From positions 1 to 34,655 of the forward strand of contig NZ_CABTWO010000020.1 of NCBI RefSeq assembly GCF_902488535.1: a DNA stretch of 34,655 nt. Reading direction: 5' to 3'. Each line of letters starts with the position of its first letter. Within the stretch, counting starts at the first letter, position 1. Position numbers and translations under genes: made by a program. Of the stretch, positions 25,180 to 31,779 are shown one piece after another. The notes beneath the pieces are model-generated. The model did not search any database and was not told the DNA's origin. It saw only the letters and a list, made by a program, of their open reading frames with translations. This stretch comes from an uncultured Mobiluncus sp. (GTDB lineage: Bacteria > Actinomycetota > Actinomycetes > Actinomycetales > Actinomycetaceae).

Positions 25180-26601
25180 CTATGACACCCCCACCAGGCG
25201 TTGAATGACCGTGTCGGCCAGCAGGCGGCCGCGCCGAGTCAGCACTGCCCGACCCGCGCCGCTGGTCAGAGCGTCCGGTGCCGACCTGCCCTGGTGTAAA
25301 AGCTCGTCCTGGTGGGGAAATCCGTCCGCCTGCGGCAGCTCGCCCCCCTGCGAGAGCTGTCGAACCGGCAGCGAACCGCCCTTTTGCACCAACTCGCAGT
25401 CCGGCAGCGAGTCACCGCCGGGCAGCAGCGCGCCGTCCAGCAAACCCTCCGCAGCCAACTCGTGCGCCTCACGATGCAATGCCGCCGCGTCGACCCCGAA
25501 CTCTCGGGCATATTCGCCCAAATCCAGGCCCTGGCGCAGGCGCAGATTCAGCAGGAGTTTTTCCAGGCGGGCGCTTTCGCCGGTGATGATTTCCTGGCCG
25601 TCAATAGGCCGATGGCCCGCTTGCAGGGACTGCGCCCACTTCGCGGGGTGACGCAGGTTCCAAAACCGCGCGCTCCCCAGGTGCGAGTGGGCGCCGGGCC
25701 CGAAACCGTACCAATCTTGGTCACGCCAATAGGCCAGGTTGTGGCGGCATTCGTGGCCCGGGCGCGCCCAGTTGGAAATCTCGTACCATTGCAAGCCCGC
25801 CGCGCTGAGCGTCTCATCAGCCAGCTCGTATTTATCCGCCTGATCATCGGGATCCACCGGGGGGATTTTCCCCTGCGCGAGGGCGCGTCCCAGCGCGGTC
25901 CCCGGCTCGATAACCAGGGCGTAGCAGGACACGTGGTCTACCCCTAGCTCCAGCGCGGCATCCAGGGAGGCCCGCCAATCCGCCAAGCTCTCTGTCGGCG
26001 TGCCATAGATGAGGTCCACGCTGACCTCGAGCCCTTGCGCGCGCGCCGCCCGCACGCCTGCCACCAGGTGCTGTTGCTGATGCGTCCGGTCCAAAGTCGC
26101 TAACACGGCGGGAATGGCCGACTGCATTCCAAAGGACACCCGCGTAAAACCGCCCGCCGCCAGGGCTTCTAGATACTGCGGCGTCACCGTGTCGGGATTT
26201 GCCTCGGTCGTTACTTCCGCCCCGGGTGCCAGCCCGAAAGTTTCGCTCAGGCCGCGCAAGACCCGCACCAAATCGGTCGCCGGTAAGACTGTTGGGGTTC
26301 CCCCACCGAAGAACACGCTGGTCAGCGCCCGACCGTCCTGGTGACCGCTACCTGTGTCACCGGCACCAACGCCACCGCCCTCGTGACCGGCCCCGCCCTG
26401 GTGACCCCCGCCCTGACTCTTTGCGACCGACCCGGAATAATCCGGCGCATACAGGCCGACTTCCTGGAGCAACGCCGCCGCATATCCCGCCACGCCGGGT
26501 CCCAGGGACAGATTCGAGTACGTATTGAAATCGCAATAGCCGCAACGCCGCAGGCAGTAGGGCACATGCACGTAGGCGCAGAGCGTGCGCGGCGAATTCA
26601 T
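25180..26601 (-). CDS. hemW: HemW-like radical SAM protein (coproporphyrinogen III oxidase-like)
   Basis: HemW proteins bind a [4Fe-4S] cluster and S-adenosylmethionine and act as heme chaperones; older annotation calls them oxygen-independent coproporphyrinogen III oxidase. The 473-residue protein has the CxxxCxxC motif at Cys16, Cys20 and Cys23 (PYCLRRCGYCDF), FFGGGTPTVL at 97-106, TTEANPDTV, and a HemW C-terminal domain. Usual length is about 380-410. The excess comes from a Gly/His-rich insert at about 57-90 and a Gln/Gly/Leu-rich insert at about 395-450. The start at 26601 overlaps the trmB stop by one base (TGATG); a start at 26625 would add eight residues. It is the last gene of the lepA-trmB-hemW unit. 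Confidence 0.93.
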   Translation of the reverse strand: MNSPRTLCAYVHVPYCLRRCGYCDFNTYSNLSLGPGVAGYAAALLQEVGLYAPDYSGSVAKSQGGGHQGGAGHEGGGVGAGDTGSGHQDGRALTSVFFGGGTPTVLPATDLVRVLRGLSETFGLAPGAEVTTEANPDTVTPQYLEALAAGGFTRVSFGMQSAIPAVLATLDRTHQQQHLVAGVRAARAQGLEVSVDLIYGTPTESLADWRASLDAALELGVDHVSCYALVIEPGTALGRALAQGKIPPVDPDDQADKYELADETLSAAGLQWYEISNWARPGHECRHNLAYWRDQDWYGFGPGAHSHLGSARFWNLRHPAKWAQSLQAGHRPIDGQEIITGESARLEKLLLNLRLRQGLDLGEYAREFGVDAAALHREAHELAAEGLLDGALLPGGDSLPDCELVQKGGSLPVRQLSQGGELPQADGFPHQDELLHQGRSAPDALTSGAGRAVLTRRGRLLADTVIQRLVGVS

Positions 26602-27548
26602 CAGGCTTCGCCCGTCCCGTACCACGGCTCACGCGGCGCAAACCCGGACTCGGCGGGCTTCTCCGTGGCGCTAACCCGCCCCAAACGGGCCGTCACCTGG
26701 AACGACGCGGCCTGTTCGCGTTCTTCAGCCGAGCCGCGCGCCAGGCGTACCACACACAAATCATGCACGTCCCGGCCCTCACGAGCGGCCCGGCGCTCGA
26801 AGGCCGTCACCACCCGACCGTCGAAACGCGGCGCAAAACCGCCGCGCTGACCTTGTGGATCGTTGACATCGGGACGCTGGCCAACGTGCGGGTTAGACAA
26901 TCCGAGGGTGGACTCAACCACGTCACGCTGCTGCCAAGCGTAGTCGTCCCAATCGGTCGCCAAGCGCCACTGACCCCCGTCTTCCAGCAGCTGGGCGACA
27001 ATGGCCGCAAACTCCGGCGCCACCAGACGTCGCTTGTGATGGCGAGTTTTCGGCCACGGGTCAGCGAAAAACGTCCACATCTCGTGTACCGTCGCCTCAC
27101 CGAGCAAAATGGGCAAGGCTTGCAGGGCGTCCACGTCCGCGACTTTCAGGTTTGGCAAGCCGTCATAGTTACGCACGGCGGAGGACACGATTTTCGCCAC
27201 CCCCGGCAGCCACACTTCAAACCCCAAGTAGTTGTTCTCGGGGTGCAGTGCGGCAGCGTTAGTGATTTGCTCGCCGTTACCGCAGCCGACCTCGACAATG
27301 AGCGGGGCTTCGCGGCCAAACACGACGCGGGGATCCAGGCGCTCCCCCTCGGCCGCCATCGTCGGTCCCGCCCCGCGTTTCACGTCCAACAGGTAGGCGT
27401 CTTTGTACTTTTCAAAGGTCTTTTCCAGAGTTTGGCCCATGCGGTCGCCGCGCCGGGCAAAAGTTCTGACCCGCGGGTAAGGGCGCTGGCGGTCAGGGTT
27501 TTCATCGTCCCCTCCGGACTGGGCGTCGGCTCGAATCGTTTTGCCCAT
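26601..27548 (-). CDS. trmB: tRNA (guanine-N7-)-methyltransferase
   Basis: TrmB makes 7-methylguanosine at position 46 of tRNA with S-adenosylmethionine. The 315-residue protein has IVEVGCGNGEQI (84-95) as SAM loop, LGFEVWLPGVAKI (108-120), and the diagnostic FADPWPKTRHHKRRLV (161-176). It is longer than the 210-240 residue norm because of a charged 60-residue N-terminal extension and a C-terminal extension of about 50 residues. A later start at Met37 is possible, but the first ATG overlaps the lepA stop (TAATG), supporting coupling. It sits between lepA and hemW, where many actinobacteria have no such gene. Confidence 0.95.
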   Translation of the reverse strand: MGKTIRADAQSGGDDENPDRQRPYPRVRTFARRGDRMGQTLEKTFEKYKDAYLLDVKRGAGPTMAAEGERLDPRVVFGREAPLIVEVGCGNGEQITNAAALHPENNYLGFEVWLPGVAKIVSSAVRNYDGLPNLKVADVDALQALPILLGEATVHEMWTFFADPWPKTRHHKRRLVAPEFAAIVAQLLEDGGQWRLATDWDDYAWQQRDVVESTLGLSNPHVGQRPDVNDPQGQRGGFAPRFDGRVVTAFERRAAREGRDVHDLCVVRLARGSAEEREQAASFQVTARLGRVSATEKPAESGFAPREPWYGTGEA

Positions 27549-29398
27549 TACTTTTTCGGATCCTCATTGGATAGCGCGGCGATGAAAGCCTCCTGGGGAA
27601 CCTCGACCCGCCCGATGGCTTTCATGCGTTTCTTGCCGGCCTTTTGCTTTTCCAACAGTTTGCGTTTCCGGCTGATGTCGCCGCCGTAGCACTTGGCGAG
27701 CATATCCTTGCGCAGCGCCCGAATATTTTCCCGGGCGATGATGCGAGTGCCGATAGCCGCCTGGATAGGCACCTCAAACTGTTGGCGCGGAATGAGTTTG
27801 CGCAGTTTCGTCGCCATCGCGGTCCCGTAACTGTAGGCATTATCCTTGTGAACGATGGCGGAAAACGCGTCAACCTGTTCCCCGTTCAGCAAAATGTCCA
27901 CCCGCACCAGGTCGGCCGGAGCCATCCCGTCCAGGTGGTAGTCCAGCGAGGCGTAGCCCTTGGTACGGGATTTCAGCTGATCAAAGAAGTCGTAAACAAT
28001 CTCACCCAAGGGCAGGGTGTAATGCAGTTCCACCCGATCCGAGCTCAAGTACTCCATATTCTTCATGGCGCCGCGCCGATCCTGGCACAGTTCCATGACC
28101 GGACCGACAAAGTCCGAGGGCGTCAGGATAGTCGCGGCCACCACCGGCTCGCGCACTTCCTTGACTTTGCCTTCGGGGAACTCAGAAGGGTTCATGACGT
28201 GAGTTTTCGTGCCGTCTTCCGCCACCACCACGTATTCCACGTTCGGGGCGGTAGAAATCAGCACCAGATCAAACTCGCGTTCCAGACGCTCGCGAATAAT
28301 CTCGAGGTGCAGCAAACCCAAGAAACCGCAACGGAAACCTGACCCCAGGGCGGCTGATGATTCCGGCTCAAAAGTCAGCGACGCGTCATTGAGTTTCAGT
28401 TTGTCCAGCGCGTCACGCAACACCGGGAAATCGGTTCCGTCAATCGGGTACAGTCCCGAAAACACCATCGGCATCGGGTCGCGGTAGCCCGGCAAAGGTT
28501 CGCGAGCGCCCTTTTCCGCAGAAGTAACGGTATCGCCCACGCGGGATTGGCGCACGTCTTTCACCCCGGTAATGAGGTAGCCGACTTCGCCCGCACCGAT
28601 ACCTTTCGTGGGAATCGGATCCGGGCTGATGACACCCAGTTCCAGCAGTTCGTGGGTGGTGCCGGTGGACATCATGTTGATTCGCTGGCGGGCATTGAGC
28701 GTTCCGTCCATGACGCGCACGTAGGTCACGACCCCGCGATACGTGTCATAAACCGAGTCGAAAATGAGTGCGCGGGTCGGGGCGTCGGGCTGTCCAGAGG
28801 GCGGGGGGACCTGGGAGACAATCTCGTCCAGCAGGGCCTGCACGCCCTCCCCGGTCTTGCCCGAAACTCGCAAGCAGTCCTCGGGCTGGCACCCGATGAG
28901 GTTCGCCAGTTCTTCGGCGTGCTTTTCCGGCATCGCACCGGGCAGGTCAATCTTGTTCAGCACCGGAATAATGGTCAAGTCCCCTTCCAAGGCCAGGTAG
29001 AGGTTCGCCAGGGTTTGCGCCTCGATGCCTTGGGAGGCGTCCACCAGGAGCACCGCCCCTTCACAAGCCGCCAGGGAACGTGAGACTTCGTAGGTAAAGT
29101 CCACGTGACCAGGGGTGTCAATCATGTTTAGGGCGTAGGCTGTGTCTCCCACCTGCCAGGGCATCCGCACGGCTTGGGATTTAATGGTGATGCCGCGTTC
29201 GCGTTCAATGTCCATCCGGTCCAAGTATTGGGCACGCATCTCACGGTCCGAGACGACTCCGGTTAGCTGCAGCATCCGATCCGCCAGTGTCGACTTGCCA
29301 TGGTCGATGTGGGCGATAATCGAAAAGTTACGAATCAGGGACGGGTCGGTGGCGGCGGGCGCAATCGACTGTAACAGGACATCACCAGGAATGGGCAT
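27548..29398 (-). CDS. lepA: Elongation factor 4 (LepA), back-translocating GTPase
   Basis: EF4 is a ribosome-bound translational GTPase related to EF-G. The protein has 616 residues. G1 AHIDHGKST (29-37), G2 region RERGITIKSQAV, G3 DTPGHVDF and G4 NKID are intact, and the LepA-specific C-terminal domain ends with YGGDISRKRKLLEKQKAGKKRMK. The start at 29398 follows AAGGAAG and gives the usual short N-terminus before IRNFSIIAHIDHGKS; an upstream in-frame start at 29458 would add 20 residues. It begins a three-gene operon and is divergent from the downstream lipoprotein gene and rpsT. Confidence 0.97.
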   Translation of the reverse strand: MPIPGDVLLQSIAPAATDPSLIRNFSIIAHIDHGKSTLADRMLQLTGVVSDREMRAQYLDRMDIERERGITIKSQAVRMPWQVGDTAYALNMIDTPGHVDFTYEVSRSLAACEGAVLLVDASQGIEAQTLANLYLALEGDLTIIPVLNKIDLPGAMPEKHAEELANLIGCQPEDCLRVSGKTGEGVQALLDEIVSQVPPPSGQPDAPTRALIFDSVYDTYRGVVTYVRVMDGTLNARQRINMMSTGTTHELLELGVISPDPIPTKGIGAGEVGYLITGVKDVRQSRVGDTVTSAEKGAREPLPGYRDPMPMVFSGLYPIDGTDFPVLRDALDKLKLNDASLTFEPESSAALGSGFRCGFLGLLHLEIIRERLEREFDLVLISTAPNVEYVVVAEDGTKTHVMNPSEFPEGKVKEVREPVVAATILTPSDFVGPVMELCQDRRGAMKNMEYLSSDRVELHYTLPLGEIVYDFFDQLKSRTKGYASLDYHLDGMAPADLVRVDILLNGEQVDAFSAIVHKDNAYSYGTAMATKLRKLIPRQQFEVPIQAAIGTRIIARENIRALRKDMLAKCYGGDISRKRKLLEKQKAGKKRMKAIGRVEVPQEAFIAALSNEDPKK

Positions 29399-29819
29399 GG
29401 ACTTCCTTATCTTTCTCGCTAGACATTCCATTTTGTCATTTTTCCCACGTTTGCCCAATCTTTAGCGGGCTGCAAGGGGCCGTGTCTCCCGCTACGAAAT
29501 TCACCGGAGGACTTTCGTGCACAAGTTTTGGCAATCGCCCTGGTTGTTGCCCGGCGTGGCGTTCCTCCGGTCAGGAATAATTTGGGCCTGCCGGACTATT
29601 GCGCAGGGACGCGGAATCTGTTACCTTGAAACATCTGTAATCTCGCCGCAGAGATTGTTCGCTGACCCCGACGCGTCAGCCACTTCTTAGCTGCAGGTCA
29701 CCAGGTTTTCCCAGCGCCACGGGAACGCCGGTTCGTTAGCCAAGATAAAGCCCAAACCGGTAACACTCGTGTTTCTGCCGCACGGCGTACCCACCATACT
29801 CAAAGTCCAGGGGGAACCC
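29399..29819. other. Divergent intergenic region between lepA and a lipoprotein gene
   Basis: The 421 bases should carry promoters for lepA leftward and the lipoprotein gene rightward, but no strong hexamer pair is seen. Two small inverted repeats occur: GCTGAC/GTCAGC at 29661-29666 and 29675-29680, and CCGGTT/AACCGG at 29728-29733 and 29755-29760. No tRNA, SRP RNA or other structured RNA was recognised, and no credible small gene. Confidence 0.45.
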
Positions 29820-30302
29820 ATGTTAAAACTGTTTTCTAAAGCGTCTATCGCGGTTTTATTAGTTTTTGCTATGCCGTTTGTTTTGTCGGGGTGTTCCCAG
29901 CGCGATTCTGCTCCGAGTGATGCGGCAGCTCCCAAGTTGTCCATTTCCGACATTAAACAGGAGGTTCAAGAAAGTTGGATGCCTACCCAATTCCTCGCGC
30001 AGGCATCTTTCCGTTCCGATAAGCACTTGGATTTGAAACCTGTCAAGGAGGAGTCCTCTTCTCGCCAAATTTCTTTTGTGTGCGCACAAGACTCGCCCTC
30101 CCCCGTTTCGATTTGGCTTCGGCACGGTAGCGAATTACGTCGGCTAGCAGAAATCGGGGCCTGCGACTCAGATACGGAGCTTCAAACTGTGGGACTTTCG
30201 ACCTCACTGTTTCCTCAGGCAGAACAAGCACTGTTCATCGCCAACGATGACACCCGCATCGCCGCGGTTGTTTTTGAAACCAACCAAGAAACGCCCTTGT
30301 GA
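29820..30302 (+). CDS. Small secreted lipoprotein, unknown function
   Basis: The 160-residue protein starts with a lipoprotein signal peptide: basic MLKLFSK, a hydrophobic stretch 8-22, and lipobox LSGC with Cys25 as lipidation site. The mature part is about 135 residues, polar, with two further cysteines near 88 and 115 that could form a disulfide. I do not recognise the family. The start at 29820 follows AGGGGG at five bases; an in-frame ATG at 29769 would put 17 residues in front of the signal peptide. It precedes rpsT by about 200 bases. Confidence 0.75.
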   Translation: MLKLFSKASIAVLLVFAMPFVLSGCSQRDSAPSDAAAPKLSISDIKQEVQESWMPTQFLAQASFRSDKHLDLKPVKEESSSRQISFVCAQDSPSPVSIWLRHGSELRRLAEIGACDSDTELQTVGLSTSLFPQAEQALFIANDDTRIAAVVFETNQETPL

Positions 30303-30420
30303 ACGTGTCCCGTATCGGCGTGCAGACACCGGAAATCAGCACGAAACATCTAGATGATGAGCGGCATCACGAAGGTGGGACGCAGTCTGAATCCGTTAGC
30401 TCAGCGTTTTCACCGCCGAT

Positions 30421-30450
30421 TTGCGGATGAGGCGCAAAATGGCGTAGGAT
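30421..30450 (+). promoter_or_regulatory. Promoter of rpsT
   Basis: TTGCGG (30421-30426) and TAGGAT (30445-30450) are separated by 18 bases. A start near 30457 would leave a leader of about 50 bases before the TTG start of rpsT. Confidence 0.5.
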
Positions 30451-30505
30451 ATTTCCTTGTGTGTCGCCAAAACCGGCGAAAATCAATACTTTTGAGGGAA
30501 GAACA

Positions 30506-30769
30506 TTGGCAAATATTAAGTCTCAGATGAAGCGGATTCGCACCAATGAAAAGGCGCGCCTGCGTAACCTGTCCGTGCGCTCCGAGCTAAAGACCCTGGT
30601 GCGCAAGACCCGCGAGGCTATCGAGGCTGGGGATAAGGCCGCAGCCGAAGCCAACTTGAAGGTGGCCACCCGCCGCCTCGACGTGGCAGCTTCCAAGGGT
30701 ATCATCCACAAGAACCAGGCGGCTCAGCGCAAGTCCAAGCTGGCCACCCGCGTTGCTGCCATGCAGTAA
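30506..30769 (+). CDS. rpsT: 30S ribosomal protein S20
   Basis: S20 binds 16S rRNA early in 30S assembly. The 87-residue protein matches the family from ANIKSQMKRIRTNEKARLRN to the Lys/Arg-rich end. The start is TTG at 30506, because S20 begins (M)ANIKSQ and GAGG lies eight bases upstream; an in-frame ATG at 30461 would add 15 foreign residues. A non-AUG start is also known for S20 of Escherichia coli, where it takes part in autoregulation. An intrinsic terminator follows. Confidence 0.97.
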   Translation: MANIKSQMKRIRTNEKARLRNLSVRSELKTLVRKTREAIEAGDKAAAEANLKVATRRLDVAASKGIIHKNQAAQRKSKLATRVAAMQ

Positions 30770-30789
30770 CCGGTTTCTCTAAGCTATTT

Positions 30790-30822
30790 GAAAACGTCCA
30801 CCTCGGTGGGCGTTTTCCTTTT
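30790..30822 (+). terminator. Intrinsic terminator of rpsT
   Basis: Stem arms GAAAACGTCCACC (30790-30802) and GGTGGGCGTTTTC (30805-30817) pair with one G-U, and TTTT follows at 30819-30822. It begins 20 bases after the rpsT stop. Confidence 0.85.
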
Positions 30823-30913
30823 GCCCACGAGAAAACCCGGTGTGGAACAGAAACTCGGATTGTCTGGCGAATGCGCGCGGCTGAAAACCCGGGATAAAAC
30901 CTATTTAAACGCT

Positions 30914-30939
30914 TCGGTGTGCCATATATGGCACACCGA
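30914..30939. repeat. Perfect 26-bp palindrome
   Basis: TCGGTGTGCCATA is followed immediately by its exact reverse complement. There is no spacer and no flanking T-run, so it is more like a dimeric protein-binding site or a cruciform than a terminator. It sits in the 317-base gap (30770-31086) between the convergent rpsT and a lipoprotein gene. Apart from this and the rpsT terminator, nothing else is recognisable in that gap. Confidence 0.85.
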
Positions 30940-31086
30940 GCCAAATTAATAGGATTAACGCCCCCCGTTTCCGAAAAATACACGCGAGGAGCGGGAGTAC
31001 CAGCTCCGCACCAAGACCGGCAACCAATACCCCAGGCAGGGTTCATTGATGCTCAGGAACGACCACTGGAACGCAAAAGCTGCCGC

Positions 31087-31563
31087 TCAGCCTTGTTCAG
31101 GGCAAACTACGTACACAGAAGAGGTGTTGCACTGTTTACGCGCTTTGGACACGAATCGCTCTTCGTTGGTAAAGCCACCGCCAAGGGAAACCTTTTTGCC
31201 GATTTCCAAAACAGTTCCATCCGGCAGGGTGACGGATTTGTCTGAAATCTGGCTTCCCTTGGGTAATAAAGGCACTATCGCGGGAACCTCGTCATCCCCT
31301 TCGAGGACCAAACATCCTTGCTCATCAACCTGCATTATTCCAGTTACCAAAGCCTCATTGCAGGCATTGCTGGATCTATCATTCACGAGGGTAAAGAAGT
31401 CCGCAGTTGCGCTGGTAGACGGGCTTGCGGGCTGCGTTGTCGGGCTAGCCGCCGCGGCGTCATTAGCGGGCTGCGTGCCGGATTCACCGCAAGCTGACAA
31501 CCCAAATCCGAGAGCCACCGCCGCGACTATCCCCAACGTACTATTGCGAATGAACGTATTCAT
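31087..31563 (-). CDS. Small secreted lipoprotein, unknown function
   Basis: The 158-residue protein has a lipoprotein signal peptide (basic start, hydrophobic 9-21) and lipobox LSAC with Cys25. An Ala/Ser/Thr/Pro-rich linker of about 30 residues and a small mature domain follow, with four cysteines (near 68, 84, 144 and 153) that could give two disulfides. The family is not recognised. The start ATG follows AGGAG. It is convergent with rpsT and divergent from leuS, and its size and layout recall the lipoprotein on the other side of rpsT, though the sequences look unrelated. Confidence 0.8.
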   Translation of the reverse strand: MNTFIRNSTLGIVAAVALGFGLSACGESGTQPANDAAAASPTTQPASPSTSATADFFTLVNDRSSNACNEALVTGIMQVDEQGCLVLEGDDEVPAIVPLLPKGSQISDKSVTLPDGTVLEIGKKVSLGGGFTNEERFVSKARKQCNTSSVYVVCPEQG

Positions 31564-31617
31564 GATATTTCTCCTGGAATCTGTATAACAGTTGAGAAAA
31601 AACCTAGCTTGCCGGCA

Positions 31618-31646
31618 ATTTTATCAACGCGGATTTTTTGTGTAAA
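31618..31646 (-). promoter_or_regulatory. Promoter of the lipoprotein gene at 31087-31563
   Basis: On the minus strand TTTACA (31641-31646) and TAAAAT (31618-31623) each match the consensus at five of six bases with 17-base spacing. An 8-bp inverted repeat (GCGGATTT 31629-31636, complement 31653-31660) overlaps it and could be an operator. Confidence 0.6.
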
Positions 31647-31779
31647 TGAATCAAATCCGCCGATTACAGCATCGTGTGGCCGCCTCGACAGCGATTTAAT
31701 ACCCTCTGGGTCACGACTTTTTCGCCCGTAGGTCCCCTGGTCTAAACTGGATACGTTCATTGTCGGAAAGAAGAGGAAT

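Noticed and set aside
29687..29953. Minus-strand 88-codon frame overlapping the lipoprotein start
   Set aside because: No family resemblance or ribosome binding site, and it overlaps a gene with a clear signal peptide and lipobox.
31564..31779. T-box or other riboswitch in front of leuS
   Set aside because: No T-box-like conserved sequence or antiterminator stem was found, and the only hairpin overlaps the promoter of the divergent lipoprotein gene.
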